NCBI RefSeq assembly: GCF_000718015.1
Contig: NZ_JODY01000008.1
Span: forward strand, 1-64,000
Reading direction: 5' to 3'
Origin: Streptomyces catenulae
GTDB lineage: Bacteria > Actinomycetota > Actinomycetes > Streptomycetales > Streptomycetaceae
DNA length: 64,000 nt
A model generated the notes under the pieces. The model did not search any database. It had not been told where the DNA came from and saw only the letters and a program-made list of their open reading frames with translations. Shown here in pieces: positions 8,677-17,473 of the stretch (position 1 is its first letter; every line of letters starts with the position of its first letter). A program made the translations under genes and the position numbers.

Positions 8677-8710
8677 CGACGGCCGACCCCCGCGAGGGGA
8701 TCGGCCGTCG
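8677..8710. terminator. Hairpin terminator between hrdD and the convergent L,D-transpeptidase gene
   Basis: CGACGGCCGA (8677-8686) pairs with TCGGCCGTCG (8701-8710), extended by CCCC/GGGG towards the loop with one bulged A. TTTCCGTTGT follows on the plus strand. It lies between two convergent genes and can serve both. Confidence 0.75.
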
Positions 8711-8761
8711 TTTCCGTTGTGTCCGGAGGTCGGGCGCGGGAAGCCGCGCCCGGGTCCCGGA

Positions 8762-10090
8762 TCAGACCGCGCTGCCGGCCTTCCACTGGGACCAGGAGAG
8801 GTTCCAGCCGTTGAGACCGTTGTCGGGCTGGACGGTCTTGTCGTGGGAGTTCTTGACGATCACCACGTCGCCGATGAGCGACTCGTCGAAGAACCACTTG
8901 CCGGGGGTGTCCCCGCCGCCGCCCTTCGCATCGCGCAGACCGACGCAGCCGTGGCTGGTGCCGGAGTTGCCGAAGATCGAGGGCGAGCCCCAGTAGTTGC
9001 CGTGGATGAAGGTGCCGGAGGAGGAGAGCCGCATGGCGTGCGGGACGTCCTTGATGTCGTACTCGCCGCCGAAGCCGACCGTCGAGCCGTCCATCCGGGT
9101 CTGCGTGAACTTCTCCGAGATGACCATCTGGCCGTTGTAGGTCGGGTGGTCGGAGCTGCCGCCCGAGATCGGCACGGACTTCAGGACCGAGCCGTCCCGC
9201 TTGACCGTCATGGTCTGGGTGTTCATGTCGACGGTCGAGACCTGCGAGCGGCCGATGGTGAAGGTGACGGTCTTGGACTGGACGCCGGTGATGCCGTTGC
9301 CGCCCTGCACACCGTCCAGGTCGATCTTCATCGTGACCTTGGAGTTGGCCTTCCAGTACTCCTCGGGCCGGAAGTCGAGACGCTGCGCGCCGAACCAGTG
9401 GCCGACGACCTCCTGGCCGCTGTCGGACGTCACCGTGATGTGGGACTGGACGTCCTTCTTGTTGGTGATGACCTTGTCGAAGTTGAACGACACCGGCATA
9501 CCGACGCCGACGGTCTTGCCGTCGTCGGGCGTGTAGTTGCCGATGAAGCTGTGGTCCGACGAGACGGTGCTGAAGGTGGCGTTCTCGGTGGCGGAACGGC
9601 CCTTGGCGTCCTTGGCGTTGGCGACCAGCTTGTACTTGGTGCCCCGCTCCAGCTGCGTGCCGGGCTTCCAGGAGGCGCCGTCGCCGGATATGGCGCCCTC
9701 GACCGGCGCGCCGCTGTCGGCGACGGTCAGCTTGACGTCGGTCAGCTTGCCGCCGGTGACCTTCACGCCGGTGTCGTTGATGCTGGCGTCCGTCGCGCCG
9801 TCCTTCGACGAGACGGTGATCTTGGCGTCCGAGGCGTCCTTCGCGGCGGCGGCGTCCGCACCCGCCTGGCCGTTCTTGCCGTCGCCCGAACCGGCCTCGG
9901 CGCTGCCGCCGCAGGCCGAGAGGGTCAGCGCACCGGCCGCGAGCAGCGCCGACAGCGCGAGCGCCCGGCGGGTCCGGCGACCCCGGCGCGGCGCCGCGAC
10001 GGCGTCCTGCTCGGGCGGCTGGAGCAGCTGGTGCGAGGTGCGGGACCGTGCGGTGGTGGAGTTGTCCGGCGATGTCACGAGCTGCTCCAT
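8762..10090 (-). CDS. L,D-transpeptidase lipoprotein (Ig-like plus YkuD domains)
   Basis: A 442-aa lipoprotein. After about 35 polar residues comes a hydrophobic helix and the lipobox LSAC (Cys near residue 60), followed by a Ser/Gly/Asp-rich linker, two Ig-like beta domains (about residues 90-270), and a C-terminal YkuD catalytic domain. The YkuD signature is present as FIHGNYWG then SHGCVGLRD, with the nucleophilic Cys near residue 380. Enzymes of this architecture make 3-3 cross-links in peptidoglycan on the outer face of the membrane. The ATG at 10090 is followed by a long polar leader, common in actinomycete homologues. It is convergent with hrdD. Confidence 0.9.
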   Translation of the reverse strand: MEQLVTSPDNSTTARSRTSHQLLQPPEQDAVAAPRRGRRTRRALALSALLAAGALTLSACGGSAEAGSGDGKNGQAGADAAAAKDASDAKITVSSKDGATDASINDTGVKVTGGKLTDVKLTVADSGAPVEGAISGDGASWKPGTQLERGTKYKLVANAKDAKGRSATENATFSTVSSDHSFIGNYTPDDGKTVGVGMPVSFNFDKVITNKKDVQSHITVTSDSGQEVVGHWFGAQRLDFRPEEYWKANSKVTMKIDLDGVQGGNGITGVQSKTVTFTIGRSQVSTVDMNTQTMTVKRDGSVLKSVPISGGSSDHPTYNGQMVISEKFTQTRMDGSTVGFGGEYDIKDVPHAMRLSSSGTFIHGNYWGSPSIFGNSGTSHGCVGLRDAKGGGGDTPGKWFFDESLIGDVVIVKNSHDKTVQPDNGLNGWNLSWSQWKAGSAV

Positions 10091-10172
10091 ACAAGGGTGT
10101 TGTGTGATCCGTGCTGGTAAACAGCACGTACGGCGGGAATTGGTTGCGGATGGCCTGAACTTGTGGGCAAGG

Positions 10173-11426
10173 TCACACGCATGGCGGAAGGGGGTGGTCG
10201 GGAGGGCCTGACAGCCAGGTTCGCAGCGGTGTGCCGTGTTCGTCCAGACGCGGTGGCGGCGTCGGTGCTGTGACGGGCGTCTCGGAGAGTCGCAGGGCGC
10301 TGCTGATCTGCGGAATTCTCCCCTCTCCCACAGGAGTCACAGGCGCCAGCCCCAACCCCTCGGCGAACTCCAGCGCCTCGGAGAGGGTGTTGACGGGTCC
10401 ACAGGGCACGGAGGCCGCGGTGAGCCGTTCCGTCCACCTCTGCGGCGTATCCGAGGAAAGTTCCTTCTCCAGTAGTTCGACCAGCTCTGTTCGGTTCCGT
10501 ACGCGATCCTGGTTGCGGCGGAAGCGATCGTCGTCGGCCAATTCCGGGACGCCCAGGGCCGCTGCCAGCGCCCGGAACTGCCGGTCGTTGCCCGCCGCGA
10601 CGGCCAGCAGCCCGCCCCGGCAGGCCAGCGTCTCGTACGGGGCGATGCTCGGGTGCCGGTTGCCCATCGGCCCCGGATCGCGCCCCGTCGCCAGCTGCCC
10701 GGACGCCTGGTTGACCAGCGAGCCCAGCAACGACGAGAGCAGATTGACCTCCACCAGCTGCCCCCGCCCGGTGCGCTCGCGGTGGTGCAGCGCGGCGAGG
10801 ATCGCGGTGGTGGCGTCCTTCGCGGTGAGCACGTCGACGAGGGCCACCCCGGCCTTCAGCGGCGTACCGCCGGGCTCCCCGGTGATGCTCATCAGCCCGC
10901 CGACCGCCTGCACCACGAAGTCGTACCCGGCCAGATGCGCGCCGCCCCCGGAGCCGAAACCGGTGATCGAGCAGTGCACCAGCCGCGGGTTGGCGGCCCG
11001 GGTGGAGGCGGCGTCGAGGCCGTACTTGGCGAGGGCGCCGGGGCGGAAGTTCTCGATCAGGACGTCGGCGCGGCGGGCCAGTTCGCGGGCGGCCGCCGCG
11101 TCGTCGGGCTCGCCGAGGTCCAGCGCCAGGCCGCGCTTGGAGCGGTTGGCGGCGTCGAAGTACGCGGCGGTGCCGTCGGGGCCGAACGGCGGGCCCCAGG
11201 TCCGGGTGTCGTCACCGGCGCCGGGCCGCTCCACCTTGACGACATCGGCGCCCAGATCGGCGAGGGTCGCCGCGGCCAGCGGACCGGCCAGCACCCGGCT
11301 GAAGTCGGCGACGAGCAGCCCGTCGAGGGCGCGGGCGGGCCTCTCCGGGGGCTGCTGCGGAGGCGGTGACTGCGGGGACGGCTGCGGCACGTGCGTACTC
11401 CTCACCTCGCGGACGGGTGCGGCCAT
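10173..11426 (-). CDS. CaiB/BaiF-type CoA-transferase (class III)
   Basis: About 417 aa. After a Pro/Gln-rich leader of about 30 residues the family begins at LDGLLVADFSRVLAGPLAAATLADLGADVVKVE and includes NRSKRGLALDL, ENFRPGALAKYGLD, SGYDF-like and GNRHPSIAPYE segments typical of class III CoA-transferases. These move CoA between carboxylic acids in catabolism of carnitine, bile acids, oxalate or aromatic acids; the substrate here is unknown. I chose the ATG at 11426; a downstream GTG (VREVRS) is possible. No operon partner is visible: the next gene upstream is divergent. Confidence 0.85.
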   Translation of the reverse strand: MAAPVREVRSTHVPQPSPQSPPPQQPPERPARALDGLLVADFSRVLAGPLAAATLADLGADVVKVERPGAGDDTRTWGPPFGPDGTAAYFDAANRSKRGLALDLGEPDDAAAARELARRADVLIENFRPGALAKYGLDAASTRAANPRLVHCSITGFGSGGGAHLAGYDFVVQAVGGLMSITGEPGGTPLKAGVALVDVLTAKDATTAILAALHHRERTGRGQLVEVNLLSSLLGSLVNQASGQLATGRDPGPMGNRHPSIAPYETLACRGGLLAVAAGNDRQFRALAAALGVPELADDDRFRRNQDRVRNRTELVELLEKELSSDTPQRWTERLTAASVPCGPVNTLSEALEFAEGLGLAPVTPVGEGRIPQISSALRLSETPVTAPTPPPRLDEHGTPLRTWLSGPPDHPLPPCV

Positions 11427-11743
11427 CGTCGGGGAGGGGCCGGGGCGCGGGAAGGCGCCGCGGTGTCCAAGGCGGACGGGCGCATTCTGCCGCCCCGGAG
11501 AGGAGGCGCCACGGGCGGCGGGAGGTGCGGACGGCCGGAGGCGGCAGACAGTTCCCGCATAATGGTGTGAACTACTGCAATACCGGTAATTCTCCTGAGG
11601 GGTACAGGACTTCACGCGGTGCCCGTAGAGTGCCGCGGGAGCCCGCCCGCATTCTCCCCGATCACGGCATCCGCCCCATCCACCGTAGCCACCGCGCCCG
11701 CGGGGCCACACCGTCCACCGCCCGCGTTGCCCTGGAGGACCGC
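11427..11743. other. Intergenic region, nothing certain
   Basis: About 317 bp between divergent genes. An AT-richer stretch near 11555-11600 (TAATGGTGTGAACTACTGCAA region) is a likely promoter area, but no clear consensus boxes or RNA can be assigned. Confidence 0.4.
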
Positions 11744-12004
11744 ATGCTCCTCACCCTTGAGACCCTTCAGCTGATCGGATTCGCCGTGCTCGGCGTCGCG
11801 AGCGTCGTCTGGGTCGTCGGGCTGCTCCGGCTGCTGCGCCGGGAGGAGCAGCGGACGGCGACCGGGCGCGACGGCCGGGCGCTGCTGGACCGGGTGCCGC
11901 GGCAGACGGGCCCGGCCGGTCCGCCCGCCGAGTGCGTGGAGCTGACCGCCGCCGAGCGCGAGGCGTTCGCCGTGCTCGTACGGCAGTTGACGCGCCGCCG
12001 CTGA
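11744..12004 (+). CDS. Small single-pass membrane protein
   Basis: An 86-aa protein with one N-terminal transmembrane helix (about residues 8-28, LIGFAVLGVASVVWVVGLLRLL) and a charged cytoplasmic tail ending LVRQLTRRR. GGAGGAC lies at ideal distance before the ATG at 11744. No family is recognised. It is followed after a few bases by the convergent Yip1-like gene. Confidence 0.6.
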   Translation: MLLTLETLQLIGFAVLGVASVVWVVGLLRLLRREEQRTATGRDGRALLDRVPRQTGPAGPPAECVELTAAEREAFAVLVRQLTRRR

Positions 12005-12014
12005 GCCCGGTGGG

Positions 12015-12617
12015 TCACTGCGCGGGGCCGAGCTTCAGCAGCGCCAGCGCCGCCAGCATCTGCACCGAGATCGCGGCCGCCGCCTTGTGCGTCGGCAGAT
12101 GGTGCTGACCGCGTATCAGCAACACCGCCAGGACATAGCCGAAGCCCCAGGTCGTCCACGTCAGCGCCTGGACGAAGGTGGCCTGCGGGGGCAGCCAGGT
12201 CGCGAGGAGCAGCCGCGGCAGGTCGGTCACCCAGAACAGCACGATGAACAGGCTCGTGGTCGGCGCGAAGCGGCCGTTGCCGCCGAGCGTGCGCGCGATG
12301 GCGTGGGTCGCCGAGCCCAGCGCGAAGCTGGCGACGAGCACACACCCGACGGCCAGCCCCATCAGCTTCAGCGCCGCGCCCGGGTCGGACGCCCACTGTC
12401 CCTGGAAGGCGTCCGCCGACAGCACCCCGACGACGCCACTGACCAGGCAGAGCACCACCGCGGCGCTCCACGCGGAGCGGTCCCGCGCCTCGTCCAGCAC
12501 CTCCACCGGGCGGTACCAGAGGCCGAGGAACAGCCGGTGCCACCACAGCCGCCGCCGCTCGGGTACGGGAGGGGACGACTGGACGAGCGTGGGTGTGGGG
12601 GGTGGTGGAGCGGGCAT
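12015..12617 (-). CDS. Yip1-family-like integral membrane protein
   Basis: A 200-aa protein with a Pro-rich N-terminus, an amphipathic segment (WWHRLFLGLWYRPVEVLDEARDR) and about five hydrophobic helices. The RPVEVLDEAR segment followed by membrane helices resembles bacterial Yip1-domain proteins. The function of bacterial members is unknown. It is convergent with the small membrane protein gene and divergent from the VIT1/CCC1 gene about 80 bp away. Confidence 0.65.
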   Translation of the reverse strand: MPAPPPPTPTLVQSSPPVPERRRLWWHRLFLGLWYRPVEVLDEARDRSAWSAAVVLCLVSGVVGVLSADAFQGQWASDPGAALKLMGLAVGCVLVASFALGSATHAIARTLGGNGRFAPTTSLFIVLFWVTDLPRLLLATWLPPQATFVQALTWTTWGFGYVLAVLLIRGQHHLPTHKAAAAISVQMLAALALLKLGPAQ

Positions 12618-12700
12618 ACAGCCGTTCTACCATCGGCCGTTCTGCCGCGACGCGGTGGCGTCGGCGCCGGGAGCGGGGCCGTGGATGAGAGTCTGCGGAC

Positions 12701-13417
12701 ATGAGCGAGCAGACTCCCGATCACGGTGAGGCGCACGGCGGCGGGTTGGGCGGACGGCTCAACTGGCTGCGCGCCGCGGTGCTCGGCGCCAACGACGGTG
12801 TGGTCTCCACCGCGGGCCTGGTCGTCGGCGTCGCCGGAGCCACCGGTTCCCCCACCACCCTGCTGACCGCCGGACTCGCCGGGCTGCTCGCCGGATCCAT
12901 GTCGATGGCGGCGGGCGAGTACGTCTCCGTCTCCACACAGCGCGACGCCGAGAAGGCCGCGCTGGTCCAGGAGCGGCGGGAGCTGGCCACCGAACCGAAG
13001 GCCGAACTCATCGAGCTGACCGGTCTGCTGAAGGCGAAGGGCCTGAGCACGAAGCTCGCCCGCGAGGTGGCGGTGCAGCTCACCGCGCACGACGCGCTGC
13101 GCGCCCACGCCGAGGTGGAGCTGGGCATCGACCCGGACGAGCTGACCAACCCCTGGCACGCGGCGGGTGCCAGCTTCCTCGCCTTCACCGTCGGCGCGCT
13201 GCTCCCGCTGCTGGCGATCGTGCTGCCCCCGGACGGCCTGCGGCTGCCGATCACCGTCGTCTCCGTGCTCGCCGCCCTCGCGCTGTGCGGCTGGACGAGC
13301 GCCCGCCTCGGCTCCGCCCCGGCGCTGCCCGCGATCCTCCGCAACACCGGGGGCGGGGCGCTGGCGATGATCGTCACGTATGTGGCGGGCTCGGCGCTGG
13401 GCGCCAGCGGGGTCTGA
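12701..13417 (+). CDS. VIT1/CCC1-family metal transporter
   Basis: A 238-aa membrane protein of the vacuolar iron transporter family. Characteristic segments are LGANDGVVSTAGLVVGVAGA in the first helix, LAGSMSMAAGEYVSVSTQRD after the second, a cytoplasmic helical hairpin rich in Glu and Lys (about residues 85-140, the metal-binding part in plant VIT1), and three C-terminal helices. Plant and yeast members move Fe2+ or Mn2+ out of the cytosol, so a role in metal efflux is likely. The ATG at 12701 follows the natural family start (MSEQ). Confidence 0.9.
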   Translation: MSEQTPDHGEAHGGGLGGRLNWLRAAVLGANDGVVSTAGLVVGVAGATGSPTTLLTAGLAGLLAGSMSMAAGEYVSVSTQRDAEKAALVQERRELATEPKAELIELTGLLKAKGLSTKLAREVAVQLTAHDALRAHAEVELGIDPDELTNPWHAAGASFLAFTVGALLPLLAIVLPPDGLRLPITVVSVLAALALCGWTSARLGSAPALPAILRNTGGGALAMIVTYVAGSALGASGV

Positions 13418-13436
13418 CGGCGCCGGGCCCGGGGCG

Positions 13437-14576
13437 CTACGGCCGCTCCGGGCCCGCCCCGTGCACGGCCGCCTCGCCGTACAGCTCCGTGTACGAGGGG
13501 AAGTGGCCGCCGGGACCGTCGACGGAGACGGCGGTGAGGAGCGCGTCGGTGACGGCGCGGGTCAGGACGTCGGCGCCCGCGGCGAGGAGATCGTTGAGCA
13601 CCCCGGCCTCGGTGTGCACGGTGAACGCCGGGTCGCCGCCCGCCGCCTCCGGCGCGAGCGGGCGGTCGCCGGTGGACAGCGCGAAGACGGTGTCGCCGTC
13701 GGAGAGCAGATGGACCGGGCGCACCGCGCGGGCCAGCCCGTCGTGCGCGGTACCGGCCAGCTTCTGCGCCTGGGCGCGGGTGAGCACGGCGTCCGTCGCG
13801 ACGACCGCCAGCGTGGTGTTGAGCGGCGGCCGGGCCGCGGCCGCCGACCGCTCCCGGGACGTCTCACGCGCCGCGGCCAGCGCCCGGACCGCCGCCGCGT
13901 GCCGCTCCGGGGCGGGCGGCGCGGCGGGCGGCCCGTCCGGCCCGAGGAGGTGCCCGTAGAGCAGACCGGTGCGCGGGTCGACGGGCGATCCGGCGGCGTT
14001 GACGGCGGCGAGCGCGGCGACGGTCGCCCCGGACGGCAGCAGCACGCTCGCCGTACCGATCCCGCCCTTGAGCCCACCGGCCACCGCGCCCGTACCGGCG
14101 CCGACGTTGCCGCGCTCGACGGGGCCGCCCGCCGTGGCGTGGCCCGCCGCGTGGATCGCGGCCCGGCCCAGCGCGGCGTCCGGCCGGGCCCGCCAGTCGC
14201 CGCCGCGCCCGAGGTCGAAGAGGGCGGCGGCCGGGACGACCGGCACCACCTGCGAGGGGTCCGGGCCGACGCGGAAGCCGCGGCCGCGCTCCTCCAGCCA
14301 GGCGGCGACCCCGGACGCGGCGTCGAGCCCGAAGGCGCTGCCGCCGGTCAGCACGACGGCGTCGACGCGCTGGACGAGGTTGCGGGGGTCGAGGGCGTCG
14401 GTCTCGCGGGTGCCGGGCCCGCCGCCGCGCACATCGACCGCGGCGACCGCACCGCCCTCGGGCGCCAGCACCACGGTGGTCCCCGACAGATGGCCGGAGC
14501 CGATGCGCTGGGCGTGGCCCACCCGTAGACCGGGCACGTCGGTCAGGGCGTCGTGGCGGTGCGCTGCGTCAGCCAT
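13437..14576 (-). CDS. P1-family peptidase (DmpA-type, self-processing)
   Basis: About 379 aa. It starts HDALTDVPGLRVGHAQRIGSGHLSG, the usual opening of P1 peptidases, and contains ALDPRNLVQRVDAVVLTGGSAFGLDA and NVGAGTGAVAGGLKGGIGTAS, where the Thr of GGIGTAS is the candidate nucleophile exposed by self-cleavage. Members are L-aminopeptidase/D-esterases or beta-aminopeptidases. I chose the ATG at 14576 (MADAAH), ten codons inside the longest frame. It is convergent with the VIT1/CCC1 gene, with only about 20 bp between the stops. Confidence 0.88.
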   Translation of the reverse strand: MADAAHRHDALTDVPGLRVGHAQRIGSGHLSGTTVVLAPEGGAVAAVDVRGGGPGTRETDALDPRNLVQRVDAVVLTGGSAFGLDAASGVAAWLEERGRGFRVGPDPSQVVPVVPAAALFDLGRGGDWRARPDAALGRAAIHAAGHATAGGPVERGNVGAGTGAVAGGLKGGIGTASVLLPSGATVAALAAVNAAGSPVDPRTGLLYGHLLGPDGPPAAPPAPERHAAAVRALAAARETSRERSAAAARPPLNTTLAVVATDAVLTRAQAQKLAGTAHDGLARAVRPVHLLSDGDTVFALSTGDRPLAPEAAGGDPAFTVHTEAGVLNDLLAAGADVLTRAVTDALLTAVSVDGPGGHFPSYTELYGEAAVHGAGPERP

Positions 14577-14684
14577 GCCCCATGCGTACCACGGCGGGCG
14601 CGGCACGGGGCAGGGGTGCGGCGGGGCGCGGGGCGGCCCCGGACGCGGCGGGCCGGCCGGGCGCGGGGCCCGGCCGGCGGGCCG

Positions 14685-15491
14685 TCAGCTGTCGCCCGGG
14701 CCCATCACGATGACCGGGTGCTGCGCGGGGTCCAGGGTCCGCAGCAGCTCCCGCATCACCTCGGGCTTGAGGCTCACACAGCCCTGGGTGGGGCCGTCGT
14801 GGTCGACGTGCAGCCACACGCCGCCGCCCTTCTCGTCACCGTCCGGACGCTCCGGATCCAGCGGCGAGGTGCCGGGTACGCGGTTGTAGTTGATGGCGAT
14901 GACGTAGTCGAACGCGCCCGCCAGGGGCTCGCCCTCCACGCCGGTGCCGTTGGCGACGAAGCTGTCGTTGTGGTCGTAGGGGAGCTTGGTGCCCTTGGGG
15001 GCGGGCAGCAGGCCACCGGCGTCGGTCAGGTCGAAGACGCCTTCCGGGGACCGCAGGTCGCCGTAGTGGTGGTCGTCGGTCCAGCCGTGCGCGGCGTTGT
15101 GGGCGGACCACTGCTCACCGGCGTGCCAGTCGTCCGAGTCCTTGGCGCGGGTGTAGAGGACCACCTTGGAGTCGAAGGAGTCCTTGCCCGCGCCCCGTAC
15201 GACGAGGACCTGACGGGAGTTGGCCGGTATCTGCTTCCGCTCCGCGTCGCTCAGGCCCGGGATGGGGCGCGTGGCGTTCGCGACGGTCTTGGCACCGGAC
15301 GGTTTCTCCGGACCGGATACCGACGCGGGGGTGCCGTTCTTGGCCTCCTGCTGAGCGTCGTGGTCATCGCCGGATGCGGGCCAGGCCCACAGGGCGGTAC
15401 CCATCAACGTGGTCAGCGCGAGACCGCTCACGGCCTTCCCGCGGCGGGACATGCTCTTGCGCGCGCGGGGCGTAGCGTGGCGGGCGGCCAT
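14685..15491 (-). CDS. Secreted L,D-transpeptidase (YkuD domain)
   Basis: A 268-aa protein with a basic N-terminus and a signal segment (about residues 18-40, ending near WAWPASGDD), a linker, and a YkuD-like domain. The catalytic signature appears as HVDHDGPTQGCVSL near residues 237-250, with the conserved His, Gly and nucleophilic Cys. The family makes or remodels peptidoglycan cross-links, or is a related exported YkuD enzyme. It is the second YkuD protein in this window but lacks the Ig-like domains and the lipobox of the first. Confidence 0.85.
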   Translation of the reverse strand: MAARHATPRARKSMSRRGKAVSGLALTTLMGTALWAWPASGDDHDAQQEAKNGTPASVSGPEKPSGAKTVANATRPIPGLSDAERKQIPANSRQVLVVRGAGKDSFDSKVVLYTRAKDSDDWHAGEQWSAHNAAHGWTDDHHYGDLRSPEGVFDLTDAGGLLPAPKGTKLPYDHNDSFVANGTGVEGEPLAGAFDYVIAINYNRVPGTSPLDPERPDGDEKGGGVWLHVDHDGPTQGCVSLKPEVMRELLRTLDPAQHPVIVMGPGDS

Positions 15492-16096
15492 GGCTGGCGT
15501 CTCCTCAGATACGGATCAGATGCGGACGGTCGGGTACGGCGGTCGGACACGAGCGGGCGGTACGGCCCCTCAGATGCCCGCGGGCGAACGGCCCGTAGGC
15601 ATAAAAAGGGCAATCTGCACCCTACCGCGAGGTGGTCGTGTCGCCGCCCGGGCCTCCGCCCGCGCATCCGGATCCCGAGACCCGAACGCCCGGAATGTAC
15701 GCCCGAAAGAGGTCGGAGTGTCGCGGTTTACGGTTCCTCGCGGGGTGCCGGTGACGGGCCGTCGGCAGGGTCGGAACATGGCTGAAAATTCCTCGCAAAA
15801 ACCCCTACCCGTCCACGAGTTGACTCCCAATGCCGAGGAGGCGCAGGTCACGGGCGTACGCCGGAGGGACGGGACCGGCGCGTGACGCCTCGTTGACCGG
15901 GGTGCGGACGGTCCGGCGGCCCCGTGCGGAGCGGCGGACCGCCCTCACGCGACCGGGGGAACCGCTCCGGCCACCGAAATCGGCGGCCGTAATTCCCCCG
16001 GTCGGGCCGGGGGACTGCTCCGTTCACCGGGGTGGCGGAGGCGCCGGGCCGCGCACCCACGGGTCCCGGGGCACGGGCGGCGCCCCCCCGCCGGGC
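15492..16096. other. Intergenic region upstream of the second L,D-transpeptidase gene
   Basis: About 600 bp between the YkuD gene and the convergently placed end of ltrA. An AT-richer element at 15600-15615 (CATAAAAAGGGCAATC) may belong to the YkuD promoter. A short frame at 15779-15885 (35 codons, MAENSSQKPLPVHE...) is visible but has no good ribosome-binding site. Nothing else is supportable. Confidence 0.4.
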
Positions 16097-17254
16097 TCAG
16101 GCGCTCAGCGCCGCGCCCTGCCGGGAGGTCAGGGTGACGCCCGCGGCGACCGCCGCCGCACAGACCAGACCGGAGGCGAAGACCGCGTACGTCCCCGCGA
16201 AGGTGCAGCCCAGCACGGCGACCGCGGCGAGCGGCAGCACCAGCTGCTGCGCCCAGCCCCGCTTCTGATGGCGCGAGTGCAGCAGCCACACGCTGAACAG
16301 GAAGAGCGCGGCCGGCACCGTCACACACGCGGACGCCGCCAGCAGCGACAGCCGGGAGGCGCCGACCGACTGCTCCACCGCGACCTCGATGCCCGCTCCG
16401 ATCGCCGCCGCCGACCCGAACACGACGTAGTGGCCGTACCCCCAGACGAACGCCTGACGGCTGGAGCGCAGATGCAGATGGATGGGGACCGCGAAGTAGA
16501 TCCAGTACGCGGCGAAGACCAGCAGCAGACCACCGGCGGCGATCGGCAGCAGCGCCCCCAGCTCGTCGTGCTCGTCCAGCGCGGACTGCACCGCGACGGT
16601 GGCCGCCGAGATCGTCTCGCCCAGCACGATGATGGTGAACAGCCCGTACCGCTCCGCGATGTGCCCCGGATGCCAGGCCGTCGCCCGGTGCCGCTCCGCG
16701 AACAGCGGCACGCACAGCTCCGCCACCGCCATCACCAGGAACACCCACGGACGGCCCTGCGCGGGTGCGAACAGCAGCCCCAGCCAGCCGACCTGGCACA
16801 GGCTCACCCCGCCCGCGTACCGCAGCGCGGTGCGGCGCTCCTCGCCGTCGCTGCCGCGCGCGGCCCGCAGCCACTGGCTGACCATCGCCAGCCGCATCAC
16901 CAGATAGCCGAACCAGACGACCGCGAACTGTCCCTGCTCGAACGCCCGCGGCACCCCCGCCGCCAGGATCAGCACGCCCGCGATCTGCAGCAGCGTCGTG
17001 ATCCGGTAGAGCGTGTCGTCGGTGTCGTACGCGGAGGCGAACCAGCTGAAGTTCATCCACGCCAGCCAGATGGCGAAAAAGAGCATCAGATAGCCGCTGA
17101 TGCCGTGGCCGGGGTGCCCCTCGGCGAGCGCGTGCACGAGCTGACGTCCGGCCTGGGCGATGCCCACGACGAAACACAGGTCGAAGAAGAGCTCCAGCGG
17201 GGTGGAGGCGCGGTGCGCCTCGTCGGTGCGGCGGGCTCGCATACGGACCGGCAC
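16097..17254 (-). CDS. Low-temperature-requirement A (LtrA) family membrane protein
   Basis: About 385 aa with around ten membrane helices. The opening HRASTPLELFFDLCFVVGIAQ and internal GLFTIIVLGETISAATVAV, with the conserved LGE, identify the LtrA family, first named in Listeria for growth at low temperature; the molecular function is still unknown. I chose the GTG at 17254 because GGAGG lies 10 bp upstream; an ATG four codons downstream is the alternative. Confidence 0.85.
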   Translation of the reverse strand: MPVRMRARRTDEAHRASTPLELFFDLCFVVGIAQAGRQLVHALAEGHPGHGISGYLMLFFAIWLAWMNFSWFASAYDTDDTLYRITTLLQIAGVLILAAGVPRAFEQGQFAVVWFGYLVMRLAMVSQWLRAARGSDGEERRTALRYAGGVSLCQVGWLGLLFAPAQGRPWVFLVMAVAELCVPLFAERHRATAWHPGHIAERYGLFTIIVLGETISAATVAVQSALDEHDELGALLPIAAGGLLLVFAAYWIYFAVPIHLHLRSSRQAFVWGYGHYVVFGSAAAIGAGIEVAVEQSVGASRLSLLAASACVTVPAALFLFSVWLLHSRHQKRGWAQQLVLPLAAVAVLGCTFAGTYAVFASGLVCAAAVAAGVTLTSRQGAALSA

Positions 17255-17473
17255 GGTGCGGTGTCCTCCAGGGTCAGCCGGTGATCCGCTCCCTGCGTGA
17301 TCACGTCGCCCCGACGGTACGCGCCCCGCCCGGCGGACCGGCGCAGCCACCACCGGCCCCTGCCGACCCGGCCCCGGCGCGGCGCGGCCCGGTCGGGCCC
17401 GTGGTGCGGCGCCCGCCGTGGCCGGTGCGCCGCGTCCGGGCCCGCAGGACGTACGGGCCGACGCCGGATCAGC

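Noticed and set aside
15779..15885. A 35-codon plus-strand ORF (MAENSSQKPLPVHE...)
   Set aside because: No usable ribosome-binding site, no recognisable family and only weak codon bias; could be a small peptide but unsupported.
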